Below, piece by piece: positions 8,877 to 18,522 of a stretch of DNA of 64,000 nt. Location of the stretch: positions 1-64,000 of IMG/VR virus record IMGVR_UViG_3300035698_025127. The stretch is one strand, 5' to 3'. Both the position numbers and the translations under genes were made by a program. The notes under the pieces were generated by a model. The model worked only from the letters and a program-made list of their open reading frames with translations. It searched no databases and was not told where the DNA came from. Positions within the stretch are counted from its first letter, which is position 1. Every line of letters begins with the position of its first letter. The DNA comes from a virus.

Positions 8877-11800
8877 ATGGCTTTTTCAAGATACGATGCT
8901 CGTGAAGGACAAACTGTTAGATTATATATGCGGTTTTTTGCAAATGGAGTTTTGGTGGATCCAGATTCTTTAGGTAAAGTATATATAACACCCAGTAATG
9001 AAGTGGGAACTATCATAGGATATTTTAGTGCACCCATAAAATATGATACTGGTGTTTATTATATTGACTGGCGGGTTCCATCTACAGATATTAATTCTCC
9101 TTACTATAATGCTTTATTTGCAGAATATGTAAATATTAGAGGAAAAAGAACATTTAGTGATGTCTGGACAAATATTACTATAAACGGGTCTACTTTTACA
9201 CAAACGGGAGATTTTTATATTTCTGTTGTACAATCGTCCGAATTTAGTACAGATAATTTGTTATCATTTGATTTTGAACTTTTAAATACCGAGATCCCAA
9301 AGGGGTCTATTGATTATATAGTAATGCGCGCAAGTGAAAAAAGCAATAAACTTGTAAATGGCTCATCTGAATTCCCCGAAGGTGAAATAGTTGTACAAAG
9401 AGACGAATCTTTTATTCGTTCGTGGAGCCCTGCATCTCACAATCAAAATAGTAGTGATTATGCATATTTGTTAGATACTAGCAATTTAGATATCGGGCGT
9501 TATGCTACAAAAGTACGCTTAAATGTACCTGAAAAAACTATTGACAGTGCAGCGGAATTAATTGGCACTCGATCATTAGTTGGTGGTTATTCCCCCAATT
9601 CAGATCAAATTCAAAATTTAGATATAACTGTTGATGGTGTCAAACGTTCTGTGATTTTTGACAGTAATGCAACAAGGGGCTCAATTCAAGGTGCATCTCA
9701 AACGTGGGCTAATTATGCTCGTTTGGAGAGTACTTCTGCTGTGGCAAGTAGTTCGACATTGCTAAATGGAATTACTGCTACATTTAAGATAAATGGTAGA
9801 ACATTGCCGGTTACTTTTGGAAGCACCCGAAGCGTTATAGCCTCCTCTCTGAGTGGCGGTAAGGTTCTTTTGCAATTTTCTGCAAGTCGCCCAGAGGCTT
9901 TACAGCCGGGCGATACTATTTATCGTATTGATAACCCTGCTGTTTTTTCAACTGTATTTAGTTTATCAGCAAATACAAATGAAGTTATTTTGGATACAGT
10001 AACTTTAGGTAATTGGACGGCACCATTTGACGTTGGGTTAAATATCGCTTTAACACCTGATGATATTGTTTCACAAATAAATACGCAAGCTATTGCCAAT
10101 TTAGGATATTCTGTTGCGGAAACATTTAATGATGGTGGCGTAAAACTTAGATTGTTTTCAAAAGACAGGGGAAGTTTTACATATAATGAAACTATTCCAT
10201 CAACTTCGTCTACAGGCATTGGTTATGTTGAAATTGTATCTGTATCACATGCCTCAAAAACTGCAGATTTTCAAAATACTACAAAATGGACAGTTGGTGA
10301 TATTGCATATTGTAATGATTATGTGGCAACCGTTTCTCCAAGTAATATAAATAACTTGTTAAAAATAGGTGTTGACCCTACGAATATCGGATTTACATAT
10401 CAGAATATTTCATTTCCTACGGGATACTGGGATAGAGGAGATATAGTAGATTTTATCAATGGTTCGGCCCCATATAATCAAGCTCAAATTGTTAGTGAAA
10501 GGGCAACAGACATTTTTGCCACGTCTGGCAAAATATTTGCAATTACGTCAAATGCAATTGCTGGCGGCACGGTTTCTGAAAGTGTAACATTTACTGGCAC
10601 TGATCCTATAGGTATTGCCGATATTGTTACTCAAATGGATACTGCATTTACTTTGTTAAATGTTACTGTTGACACCGTATTAGTTGGCGGGGCAAATAGA
10701 TTGCGAATAACTTCCAATGAAATTGGTGCTAGTTCTATTTTGGTAATTGCAAGTGATAGTGGTACTGGTGGAAATTTAGAATTAGGATTTACTGAGGGCG
10801 ATGAATCAACTGGCGGTGATCGTTTGTATGGTGCCATTGCTGAATTAATAACAAATAATAGATTAAAAATAACTGGGGATATTGCTGGTTCTGATTCTAA
10901 ATTATATTTAGACTCTGAATCAAACGGTTCTGTGGCAAATAGCATTTTAAGACTTTCTTCTGGAAGTGTAACGGTTTCAGGAACTGATTCTGCTGGCGCG
11001 CAGGTAACTGGAAATAATGGGAACCCTATTGTTGCTATTTCTCCAAGCACAAGTGCAAGCGTTAATAGTGCAATTATCCCGACAGCAGGAATTGATTTAA
11101 ATGATACTTATTTAAATTTGCAAATTGATGACGCGAAATTTTTAGTTGAATTTGAAAATACAAAAACTGCTGCAAGCATTTTGGGCGATTCTACTATTTA
11201 TAGTACAACATTTCCGACTTCGTTTAAGCACTACTATGAAACATCTGGCATTACTCATAAGCCTATTCAGCGTTATTTAGCTACTACTGCTGGTGGCGGA
11301 TTAATTGACGCTGATGGTAGTTCTGATGATGGTTATTTTGGTGTGAATCCGGGTAATTCTGAAACTGACTTTAGAGGTTTTATGCATGTACCGGGCTCAC
11401 CTATTTATGGGCATTGGTCATATATTACAAAATACCCAACACCGGCGTCTTCAATAAGTTATTTAGGCTGGCCTTTGGCACCGACATTAGCTTTAAGCAT
11501 AAAAAATGATGTTGAAAGTATATCTTATATAACCAAAAATTATGTTGATGCTTCAAATCATGTGGATGTTGGGGGTGTTATTCATGGAATCATGAAAGTA
11601 ACAGGCGTTCCTAATACTACAAGTTATATTAGTGCGTTTGAACCTATATCATCACTTGCAACAACATTAAGAAGTACTAGCGGATTTGAATTAAATGCTT
11701 CATTTGGTAATTATAGCATGTTTGATATTGCTGTTAAATTGGATTTACAATTAACACCAATTGCTTACGGGAATCCTGTTGTAAGAAGTTCGTCTACAAT

Positions 11801-14800
11801 TGGTGCATTCAGATATAAAACGGCTGATGATTGGTATCTATTAGACTTATCTAATGTAAATGATACTATTGAAATTGGCAATATAATTACAATTAATGGT
11901 GTGGGTCCCGCCATGATTACAGATGTATATTCTCGTGTTGATGATATTCTTATTGCTTCAAGCGTAGAACATACAAATAACAAATTAAGTATTCGTGCCA
12001 ATAGCGTCCCTGTATTGCCTTTAACAAGACTTGCTGAATTTGATACTACTTCATCTCAATCAATTGGGGATATTGTAAGCGAACTTAATACCGAATTATG
12101 GTCATATGGTGATAGTATTCGGGCGGACCAATCAGGCAATAAATTGTTATTAGAAAGTAATATTTTTGGCAATGATTCTCATGTGGAATTAAATAGCGAT
12201 ATTTTTGACGGTGGTGCATTACCTTTGTTAGGCATACAGCAAGATTCTACTGTCTTTACATATGATACGGCGGCTGTCACTACCTATCAAGTTTTATATG
12301 TTGAATTTGATGATACAGATTTGTTTTATTATATTGATGATATTGTAGGAGCAGAAACTGTTGCATTAGCTATTACTGATAGCGCTTTGGGTGCTGGCAA
12401 TTTAATTGGTGGTTTTGTATACGCCTCTAATACTTATGATGTTTTTGGTAATGCAATAGGCGTCAATAAAGGCAGAGCATATTTGTTAGTCGAGGTAACT
12501 GTGCCGTTTACAACCGGAGCCACAATAAGTGGGATGTCCGCCGGTACAGCTCCGGTTACAACTAAGGCTGTAACCCAAACTACATCGGCGGCTTCTTATG
12601 GTCAATATGTATTTGAAATGTTTGGTGTTATACCTGAATTGAATAATGGATATGGCGGTTATATTACATCCTCTAATGCGACAACATTTTCTGCTCTGTC
12701 TAAAAGCGGAGCAAGACCGTTTATTGGTGCCGGACAAGAAACTATATATTTTGTTTTTGATGATTTTTCTGGTGGTGAACCTGCGGGATTTTATATTGTA
12801 ACTGATATAGATAGAACAGGCAAAGAAAGTATCGGAACTGATACGCCTCTAGTTTCTGGTGAAATCACAACACAAATTAATGCTGCCGCATCTATGGCTG
12901 GATTAACATATTCGCCCGCAAGCGTAACAGCTGCAAACAGAATAACACTAGATTCGCAATTATATGGTGAAGATAGCATTGTAGCTTTGTGGCAAAAAAT
13001 ACCTGCTTTAACAGTGGGAGCTCTTAATGCTCAGGCTGCATTAGGGTTCTGGAATGATATGACAGATATTTTTTGCCCGGTTTCGAGATTAAATGATCCT
13101 TCGCCGGCCGGAATTGCAGCAATACCTACATCTGTTACTATTACAAATGATAATACAGCAACGGCAGCAGCTCCCAGCAATGCAACAATTGATAGTATTT
13201 CGCCATTGTACGACCCAGTTACATTAACAGATATGTTGGTGTTGGATGTTTCAAGTGTTAATCCTGCGTTGCCTATAACATGGACCGGCATAGAAGCATT
13301 TCCTGTTGCTAGTGCAACTCCGAGTGGTTCTGATTTAGATATTACAATTACAGGTGTTATTCCAACATGGTTAGATATTGGAAGTTATGCAATTATTAGT
13401 GATACTGTGCTTGGTAGGGTAATTAATGCTGCTACTATTAAAATTGAAGGTGAAGCTGCAAATGCAGCATTGTGGAATGGCAGTACGGTGAGATTTAGTA
13501 ATGGTTGGCCAACAGAAGGTGATTTGACAATTGCTACAAGTACCAATTATTTGCAAGGCGGATATTGGGGATATGGTTCATGGGGCACAACTGGAAATGA
13601 TTTATGGAAAATAGATGTAAACGGTACTGAATACTCAACTCGTATCAGCAGTATTACAAGTTATTCGCAATTAGCTTCTTTTTTAACATCAGATTTAAGT
13701 CCGGTAACGGTTTCTGAAAGTAGTGGCGACTTATCGTTTTTGACAAATGCTAGTGGCGCATCAATTGAAATGAGGGTAAAAGGAGGATTGGAAAATTCAT
13801 CCGGTTCAGAAGAATTCGGGTTCGGAAATAATGCAGTATTAAAACTGGCAGATTCAAACGGGACTCTATTTACAACATTTATCGGATATCAATTATATTG
13901 TACAACAGATCCAACATGGAGTGCCATACTTTTAGAAATTGTTGATTTTAAAACTTTGATTATTGGTGGGGCTACTCATTCATTGGGCTCAGGCCTTACT
14001 ATCGGTGTAATTGGTGACACTACTGGCTTAACTTCTATATTAGCAACTAACCCCATGACAGATAATAACTTTTGGCATTATGCCGAGCTACAAAGTTTAG
14101 AACCGATTGATATTTCTACCGATTTTGATATTAATAACGATACTTTATCGTTAAAGGGCTCTGATGGGAATACTGCAAATATTCGTATGGGTGATAATAC
14201 GTATACTCGGTCCGGATTGTTAAATTTTCTAAATATGGACAGAATCGGTACTACACTTTATGACCCTGCTTTAATAAGTGGGAATATGTTGATACATGAC
14301 TATGGTCTTGTAAGTGGCGGTGGTAGAATTATTGACAGGCTTGAAGGTACTAATACGGTAAGATTAAAAACAGCAAAAAGCAATGTAATTACCACAAGCG
14401 GTAATTTAGGCACAACATTAGGGAGAAAAGTAAGTTATGGCGTTGGACCGTCATATGGTTGGATTGTTGGGTATTATTTATCCGGTGGCGTTCGTCATTA
14501 TGGCATTTTAGCAGATTTAGCATATAATGCGCCACTAAACGGCGATTCAATTACGAATATTACAGATTCCTTGTCAACTACGGTTTCTAGTATTTTGGCA
14601 GATAAATCAAAATTTCAGTATGGCAAGCCAGTTGAAATTTATGAACTGTTAGGTATTGATTACGTAAGTGTTGCTTCGGCTGGCAATACTACATTTATTC
14701 AGACTCCAGAATTTTATTGTGACGCAACTTTTAATTTGAATATGCGTGACAAGTGGGTTGCGGGTAGTTTTGAAGCCGATACTGTACCACATGAATATTT

Positions 14801-15950
14801 TGGTTCTTTGACTGTTTTAGACAGTTCTGTGACAACAGCATGGGGGCCACTTAAACTTGATTCGGTAATGGGCAATGATGGACTGTATTACCGTGTAGGT
14901 GGCTCAGACATTGAAAATCTGACCCAATACCCATATTCGCGCGGTACAGCCGCTCTACCGCCTGTTCTGATCGGTTTAGAGCCTATTGACCCAAGTTCGT
15001 GGATAACTGGATATGTAAATTCTGTTGGTAAGTTTCGTTTTGATGACGAGGCAACTTTGGTAACATCAGAATTAAATGCAGGAAGTCCTCCGAAACAAAT
15101 GACGTTATGGAGTATTGTAGATGGATTAAATGGTTATGGAACTGCTTTAGGTGTAAATGCCACATATCCTTTAACGTGTCTGTCGGGCTATAACGTGCTT
15201 ATTTTTGATGTAGATAGTGTTGCAACGAATGTTAATGTTGTTTTTACGGTTGGGACAACATATACACTTGATTCTATTGTAGATATTATAAATACTGCAA
15301 TAACAGGTACGGGCGCAACTGCTTTAGCTGTAAATTTCGATGGGCAATTACTTATTAAGTCAACTACTTCGGGCGCAACTAGCAAAATAGTCATTTATGA
15401 CTATACAAATGGTTCGACAATTAATGGCTGGCTGGGATATTCGTGGTTGGGCCAACAAAGTATTGCATATGCGGGCAAACAGCTTGACATAAGTGGTACG
15501 GAACGCGGACTTGCATTAATTAATCAACATATTGCCGATAGTGGTCAAATAACTATTGCATCACTGAATCTTGCTAGTTCATCACAGATATCAGCTGTTG
15601 AAGTAGAATCTATATTTAATGGTTCAAATATCAATAAATTGTTAGGATTTAACCAGTTAGGATTTGGACCGGGATATGGTTTTGTTTCTGACACTACATA
15701 TTCAATAGATAATATTGTTAGCTTAGTAAATGCTCAGTATGGCGGACTAGATGTGGCAAGTAATTCAGGGAATGCCCTGAAATTAACATCACTTGTGCAG
15801 GGTTCAACTGCAAATATTACTATTTTTGCATCATCAAGCGTAGAAGTTAAACGGTTATTCGGATTAACACCACAAACTGTTATTGGCACAAGTCAGTCAT
15901 TTGTTAACCAAACAATAGTTTCACCGTGGGTATATTTCGATGTCGTGTAG
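8877..15950 (+). CDS. Giant modular virion protein (2357 aa), tail/baseplate appendage
   Basis: The reading frame of 7 kb is uninterrupted. The first 100 residues are an Ig-like domain (EGQTVRLYMRFF...GVYYIDWRVP) like those opening baseplate and fibre proteins. The rest is a chain of beta domains with many versions of one module: a strand, then an (A/S)xxDIVxxINxx helix, then xxxLxLxSxxxGxxSxIxI. Clear copies lie near residues 395-440, 555-640, 1045-1120, 1310-1390, 1570-1640, 2100-2185 and 2260-2345. The module resembles the flagellar-hook IN motif. No enzyme motif was seen. It follows its own candidate promoter and overlaps the next start by 11 bases. A long tail fibre or whisker-like appendage is the best inference. 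Confidence 0.75.
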   Translation: MAFSRYDAREGQTVRLYMRFFANGVLVDPDSLGKVYITPSNEVGTIIGYFSAPIKYDTGVYYIDWRVPSTDINSPYYNALFAEYVNIRGKRTFSDVWTNITINGSTFTQTGDFYISVVQSSEFSTDNLLSFDFELLNTEIPKGSIDYIVMRASEKSNKLVNGSSEFPEGEIVVQRDESFIRSWSPASHNQNSSDYAYLLDTSNLDIGRYATKVRLNVPEKTIDSAAELIGTRSLVGGYSPNSDQIQNLDITVDGVKRSVIFDSNATRGSIQGASQTWANYARLESTSAVASSSTLLNGITATFKINGRTLPVTFGSTRSVIASSLSGGKVLLQFSASRPEALQPGDTIYRIDNPAVFSTVFSLSANTNEVILDTVTLGNWTAPFDVGLNIALTPDDIVSQINTQAIANLGYSVAETFNDGGVKLRLFSKDRGSFTYNETIPSTSSTGIGYVEIVSVSHASKTADFQNTTKWTVGDIAYCNDYVATVSPSNINNLLKIGVDPTNIGFTYQNISFPTGYWDRGDIVDFINGSAPYNQAQIVSERATDIFATSGKIFAITSNAIAGGTVSESVTFTGTDPIGIADIVTQMDTAFTLLNVTVDTVLVGGANRLRITSNEIGASSILVIASDSGTGGNLELGFTEGDESTGGDRLYGAIAELITNNRLKITGDIAGSDSKLYLDSESNGSVANSILRLSSGSVTVSGTDSAGAQVTGNNGNPIVAISPSTSASVNSAIIPTAGIDLNDTYLNLQIDDAKFLVEFENTKTAASILGDSTIYSTTFPTSFKHYYETSGITHKPIQRYLATTAGGGLIDADGSSDDGYFGVNPGNSETDFRGFMHVPGSPIYGHWSYITKYPTPASSISYLGWPLAPTLALSIKNDVESISYITKNYVDASNHVDVGGVIHGIMKVTGVPNTTSYISAFEPISSLATTLRSTSGFELNASFGNYSMFDIAVKLDLQLTPIAYGNPVVRSSSTIGAFRYKTADDWYLLDLSNVNDTIEIGNIITINGVGPAMITDVYSRVDDILIASSVEHTNNKLSIRANSVPVLPLTRLAEFDTTSSQSIGDIVSELNTELWSYGDSIRADQSGNKLLLESNIFGNDSHVELNSDIFDGGALPLLGIQQDSTVFTYDTAAVTTYQVLYVEFDDTDLFYYIDDIVGAETVALAITDSALGAGNLIGGFVYASNTYDVFGNAIGVNKGRAYLLVEVTVPFTTGATISGMSAGTAPVTTKAVTQTTSAASYGQYVFEMFGVIPELNNGYGGYITSSNATTFSALSKSGARPFIGAGQETIYFVFDDFSGGEPAGFYIVTDIDRTGKESIGTDTPLVSGEITTQINAAASMAGLTYSPASVTAANRITLDSQLYGEDSIVALWQKIPALTVGALNAQAALGFWNDMTDIFCPVSRLNDPSPAGIAAIPTSVTITNDNTATAAAPSNATIDSISPLYDPVTLTDMLVLDVSSVNPALPITWTGIEAFPVASATPSGSDLDITITGVIPTWLDIGSYAIISDTVLGRVINAATIKIEGEAANAALWNGSTVRFSNGWPTEGDLTIATSTNYLQGGYWGYGSWGTTGNDLWKIDVNGTEYSTRISSITSYSQLASFLTSDLSPVTVSESSGDLSFLTNASGASIEMRVKGGLENSSGSEEFGFGNNAVLKLADSNGTLFTTFIGYQLYCTTDPTWSAILLEIVDFKTLIIGGATHSLGSGLTIGVIGDTTGLTSILATNPMTDNNFWHYAELQSLEPIDISTDFDINNDTLSLKGSDGNTANIRMGDNTYTRSGLLNFLNMDRIGTTLYDPALISGNMLIHDYGLVSGGGRIIDRLEGTNTVRLKTAKSNVITTSGNLGTTLGRKVSYGVGPSYGWIVGYYLSGGVRHYGILADLAYNAPLNGDSITNITDSLSTTVSSILADKSKFQYGKPVEIYELLGIDYVSVASAGNTTFIQTPEFYCDATFNLNMRDKWVAGSFEADTVPHEYFGSLTVLDSSVTTAWGPLKLDSVMGNDGLYYRVGGSDIENLTQYPYSRGTAALPPVLIGLEPIDPSSWITGYVNSVGKFRFDDEATLVTSELNAGSPPKQMTLWSIVDGLNGYGTALGVNATYPLTCLSGYNVLIFDVDSVATNVNVVFTVGTTYTLDSIVDIINTAITGTGATALAVNFDGQLLIKSTTSGATSKIVIYDYTNGSTINGWLGYSWLGQQSIAYAGKQLDISGTERGLALINQHIADSGQITIASLNLASSSQISAVEVESIFNGSNINKLLGFNQLGFGPGYGFVSDTTYSIDNIVSLVNAQYGGLDVASNSGNALKLTSLVQGSTANITIFASSSVEVKRLFGLTPQTVIGTSQSFVNQTIVSPWVYFDVV

Positions 15951-16419
15951 CAAAAAATTATATTGTTATCTTGACGATGTTGTTATAACAACACCAAACG
16001 TTTTTTGCCAAAAGAGTACTAAACTTAGACCGGTTTTAGATATTGAATCGGTATGTTATATAGGAGATTGTTTTATGCCAGCAAATGAGTATAATTTAGA
16101 TATGGTTAGAGGCATGTATAAGGAATTCGCTTTTGTGCTTGAAAGCCAACGTGATATTTCAGATGCCGTAAATATTGTAATGACGCTAAAAAGGCATGTA
16201 AATGACGAGGATAGTGCAATTATATTACAAAAGTCATATGATTCCACAAAATCGGACTTGGCTGCCGGGCACATTGTCTTTAAATTTGTTAGTTCCGATA
16301 CAAAAAGTTTGGATTTGCGTACGTATTCTTATGACGTACAACTTGAAATGACTTCTGAAGAAATCTATCAAGTTGCCGTTGGCAATCTTGCTCTACAGAA
16401 AAACATTTATAGGCGATAA
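15940..16419 (+). CDS. Baseplate upper protein-like (Ig-like) structural protein
   Basis: The 159 residues include a segment MYKEFAFVLESQRDISDAV...IVMTLKRH (about residues 57-90) and a closing part with SDTKSLDLRTYSYDVQLE...VAVGNLALQKNI (about 120-157). This 'D..s.a..i..tlK ... G...F...sDT..L....Y.YDvql......G.l.l' layout is typical of BppU-type N-terminal domains of phage baseplate and fibre-anchor proteins. It overlaps the giant gene by 11 bases and the sigma-factor gene by one, so the three are probably co-translated. The exact place in the virion is unknown. Confidence 0.65.
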   Translation: MSCSKKLYCYLDDVVITTPNVFCQKSTKLRPVLDIESVCYIGDCFMPANEYNLDMVRGMYKEFAFVLESQRDISDAVNIVMTLKRHVNDEDSAIILQKSYDSTKSDLAAGHIVFKFVSSDTKSLDLRTYSYDVQLEMTSEEIYQVAVGNLALQKNIYRR

Positions 16420-17003
16420 TGGACTACTTTGATAATAAGACGATAACGGCTGCAGTATTGCAGTATCAAGCAACTGGAAATTACAGAATTTTGGAAGAAT
16501 GCGCTGATTCATTTAGGAAACTTGTGGTCGGCATTATACATACGCATAAGTTTTATGCGTATCAGAGCATAGTATATGATGATCTGGTGCAGGAAGGTTT
16601 AGTAGCAGTTTTAGAAGCTATTAGTAAATATAATGATCAAACGAAATCGAGTCTATTTTCTTATTTGTCTTTGGCTGTTAAATATACACTCATAGATTAT
16701 ACAAAGAAAAATGGTAGAGAAACTAATCATTTAGGTACTTCCGAAGATTATTCTTGTAATACAGATTATTTAGATGAACTTGTTGGTTGCATTAACAAAA
16801 TTGGGGATATTAGATTATCATTTCCGAGACCATTACATGATCTTATGGAAGTTGTATTTGATCTAATTGACAATCTTATTGACCGTGGCTATTCTATTCC
16901 GTTTGGTGATCTTATTGTGTATTTAATGCACGAAACAAATGCATCGCGTTTGCAAATTGAAAATATCATGAAACATATTCGTACGAAAGCATATATTAAA
17001 TAA
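16419..17003 (+). CDS. gp55: Late-transcription sigma factor (T4 gp55-like, sigma-70 region 2)
   Basis: The product is 194 residues. Residues 52-97 match sigma-70 region 2: YDDLVQEGLVAVLEAISKY followed by FSYLSLAVKYTLIDYTKK, that is, the core-binding helix and the -10 recognition helix. There is no convincing region 4, which agrees with T4 gp55 (185 aa), a minimal sigma that directs host RNA polymerase to late promoters with co-activator help. Its position at the end of a structural operon and before the packaging genes fits. It overlaps its neighbours at both ends (TAATG). A gp55 role is inferred from domain content and context; a generic phage sigma factor is the alternative. Confidence 0.8.
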   Translation: MDYFDNKTITAAVLQYQATGNYRILEECADSFRKLVVGIIHTHKFYAYQSIVYDDLVQEGLVAVLEAISKYNDQTKSSLFSYLSLAVKYTLIDYTKKNGRETNHLGTSEDYSCNTDYLDELVGCINKIGDIRLSFPRPLHDLMEVVFDLIDNLIDRGYSIPFGDLIVYLMHETNASRLQIENIMKHIRTKAYIK

Positions 17004-17224
17004 TGAAAAAGAAAAAACCAATATCTAAAGAGGAAATTGCCAGATTGGTAAAACAAGCCACGGCACGTTTAGCAACGCCAGAAGGTCAAGAAGAACTAAG
17101 AAAAGCATTTGAAAGGGGCAAAAAGGAAGCTAAAAGAATTCGAGAAGTGGCAAAACCTGGCCCTGAAATAATGAAAATACCTTTCAGCCCTGTTAATGGC
17201 GGTTGTTGGTCTGATTATAAATAA
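17003..17224 (+). CDS. Small basic hypothetical protein
   Basis: The 73 residues are mostly helical and strongly charged (KKKKPISKEEIARLVKQA, then alternating K/E/R), with a Pro/Gly-rich tail ending GGCWSDYK. It overlaps the sigma-factor stop (TAATG) and is the last gene before a terminator. It might be a sigma partner or a nucleic-acid-binding peptide, but no family was recognised. Confidence 0.6.
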   Translation: MKKKKPISKEEIARLVKQATARLATPEGQEELRKAFERGKKEAKRIREVAKPGPEIMKIPFSPVNGGCWSDYK

Positions 17225-17227
17225 CAA

Positions 17228-17584
17228 TTAGTATGCAGTATGCGACATATACAAGGGGGAACTATTAAAAGACGGCTTATTAGTCGTCTTTGTTTTTATT
17301 AAGGCTTTGTTTTTACTGATAATTTCTTTTGCCATACCCTCTTTGTATCTCATTTTACAAAGATATGTATCACCTCTATAATGTTTTTTGTTTATACGAC
17401 ATTCTACCATAATTCCGGTAGATGCATCTATATATGCTATATCTTTAGATTTTTCGTAATTATGGTTACATACTGCTATTGTAAAAAATATACCGAGTGT
17501 ACAGGCTATCAGTATAATAAGAAATCCTAGGCCAGTCGTGGGATCTGACGAATCATTGTCCGAATGTCGATGTGCTAAGGGCAT
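17228..17584 (-). CDS. Minus-strand single-pass membrane protein
   Basis: The 118 residues comprise a short polar N-terminus, one hydrophobic segment (about residues 19-40, GLGFLIILIACTLGIFF) and a basic C-terminal domain with paired cysteines (C63 and C76). It is the only gene on this strand in the first 47 kb. It has a consensus sigma70 promoter about 80 bp upstream, and its ATG directly follows the stop of an 11-codon leader (TAAATG), so translation is probably coupled. The plus-strand terminator 17268-17297 lies inside its 3' end. Early expression and a membrane role (for example exclusion or host modulation) are inferences. Confidence 0.6.
   Translation of the reverse strand: MPLAHRHSDNDSSDPTTGLGFLIILIACTLGIFFTIAVCNHNYEKSKDIAYIDASTGIMVECRINKKHYRGDTYLCKMRYKEGMAKEIISKNKALIKTKTTNKPSFNSSPLYMSHTAY
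17268..17297 (+). terminator. Rho-independent terminator
   Basis: AAAGACGGCT (17268-17277) pairs with AGTCGTCTTT (17282-17291) around the loop TATT, with one G-T pair. GTTTTT follows. It ends the sigma-factor operon and lies in the coding region of the converging minus-strand gene. Confidence 0.8.
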
Positions 17585-17620
17585 TTAATGTGTTTGTTTG
17601 TTCCTTGTATTATAATTCAT
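17585..17620 (-). CDS. 11-codon leader peptide
   Basis: An ATG at 17620 with the ribosome site AAAGGA 7 bases upstream opens MNYNTRNKQTH and then stops. The stop TAA is immediately followed by the ATG of the membrane gene. The strong ribosome site belongs to this leader and not to the downstream gene, which suggests translational coupling or a regulatory leader. The peptide has no arginine or aromatic run that would point to attenuation. Confidence 0.5.
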   Translation of the reverse strand: MNYNTRNKQTH

Positions 17621-17654
17621 TTATTTATCCTTTCGGTATAAGTTTATTTTTTAA

Positions 17655-17668
17655 TACTTAATTAAGTA
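17655..17668. promoter_or_regulatory. Palindrome overlapping the minus-strand -10 box (possible operator)
   Basis: TACTTAATTAAGTA is a perfect 14-bp palindrome. It covers the first bases of the -10 box (17665-17670) and the expected start site of the minus-strand promoter, the usual place for a repressor operator. No repressor gene was identified. Confidence 0.45.
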
Positions 17669-17692
17669 TAGCACATTTTTTTCAAATGTCAA
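17665..17692 (-). promoter_or_regulatory. Sigma70-type promoter for the minus-strand membrane gene
   Basis: On the minus strand, TTGACA (17692-17687) is separated by 16 bp from TATACT (17670-17665). This is close to the vegetative consensus and very unlike the late-gene surroundings. It points away from the packaging genes towards 17620. Confidence 0.75.
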
Positions 17693-17707
17693 GTAAAAAA
17701 AGTATAA

Positions 17708-17725
17708 CCGAAGATAAAGTAGAGG
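17708..17725 (+). promoter_or_regulatory. Candidate late-promoter motif with ribosome site
   Basis: CCGAAGATAAAGTAGAGG begins 26 bp before the ATG at 17734. It matches the element at 37075 (CCGAAGATAATACATAGAGG) in both the decamer and the ribosome site. It supports the start at 17734 over the upstream ATG at 17686, which has no ribosome site and lies in the divergent promoter. Confidence 0.5.
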
Positions 17726-17733
17726 TTATAGAT

Positions 17734-18150
17734 ATGGAAGAAACTAAAAAACGCATTGTATTACCCGATGGAAGCATTACAACATTGGACGAAATTCTGA
17801 CTAGTCTTGTTGATTTAACAGGCGATCAGCAATTTGACATTTTCATCACAACCATTTTGAAAGAATTTAATGACTTGCGCGAAGAGGCCGATAATATTTA
17901 CGAAATGGCAAGAGCAAGTTCTGAATCAACTAAAGAATTTACCTATATGAATGTACAGCTAAAGGCATTAAGCATTAAGCAAAAAGCTCTTGAAAAAGCT
18001 GCTGAAGTAATAAAAATGGTTGTAAACTACAAAATACAACTTTCAAAGAGGGCTATTATAAGTAAAGTATCTGATTCTGAAGACGATTCTGAGAATGAAG
18101 GAAACTTATATGGTAATTTGCTAAAAATAGTAGATGGCGGTAAAAGCTAA
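17734..18150 (+). CDS. Candidate small terminase subunit (TerS/gp16-like)
   Basis: The product is 138 residues from the ATG at 17734. The frame extends upstream to an ATG at 17686, but only 17734 has a ribosome site (AGAGG). The centre (about residues 50-105) is a long amphipathic, coiled-coil-like helix, followed by an acidic linker (SDSEDDSENEG) and a short hydrophobic tail. T4 gp16 is similar in size (164 aa), with a central coiled coil, and also precedes the terminase region. Small terminases form rings that recognise DNA and regulate TerL. The assignment rests on size, helix content and location only. Confidence 0.45.
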   Translation: MEETKKRIVLPDGSITTLDEILTSLVDLTGDQQFDIFITTILKEFNDLREEADNIYEMARASSESTKEFTYMNVQLKALSIKQKALEKAAEVIKMVVNYKIQLSKRAIISKVSDSEDDSENEGNLYGNLLKIVDGGKS

Positions 18151-18521
18151 TGAATGTAAAAGATATATTGAACGTAGCTAATTATAATGGTGTATCTACC
18201 ATGTTGACAAACCCCGCGATTAACATGACAGGTGCAAATTTGCATACTCTGAATCAGTATGGGGTTGTATTTAAGGATTATACGTTTAAGCAAAGGCCAG
18301 ACTTATTAGCTGTTGTACTGGCTATTTATAATCGTGAAAAAATAGATTTTTCAAAATACGAGATTCTAATACAACAGGCATTAGACCAAAAACTAATAAT
18401 GCATAATCGCAGTAGCAAAATACCTTATGCTATAACGTCTTTGGGCAAAAAATTTGCCACAATGAATAAAACCAACATTGACAGTATTCCGTGGATGGCG
18501 GGGTATTTAGCGAGGATTTAA
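18150..18521 (+). CDS. Hypothetical protein in packaging cluster
   Basis: The product is 123 residues, overlapping the preceding stop (TAATG). The composition suggests a small alpha/beta or winged-helix-like fold: a helix LLAVVLAIYNREKI, then FSKYEILIQQALDQKLIMH, then a turn and ITSLGKKFATM. The 'helix-turn, L...LI....ITxLG..F' pattern resembles winged-helix recognition segments, but no family can be named. It probably works with the packaging genes around it. Confidence 0.6.
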   Translation: MNVKDILNVANYNGVSTMLTNPAINMTGANLHTLNQYGVVFKDYTFKQRPDLLAVVLAIYNREKIDFSKYEILIQQALDQKLIMHNRSSKIPYAITSLGKKFATMNKTNIDSIPWMAGYLARI

Positions 18522-18522
18522 G

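Noticed and set aside
17686-17733. Upstream start for the TerS candidate (16 additional codons)
   Set aside because: No ribosome site, and the ATG lies in the -35 box of the divergent minus-strand promoter. The ATG at 17734 has AGAGG and the CCGAAGATAA element.
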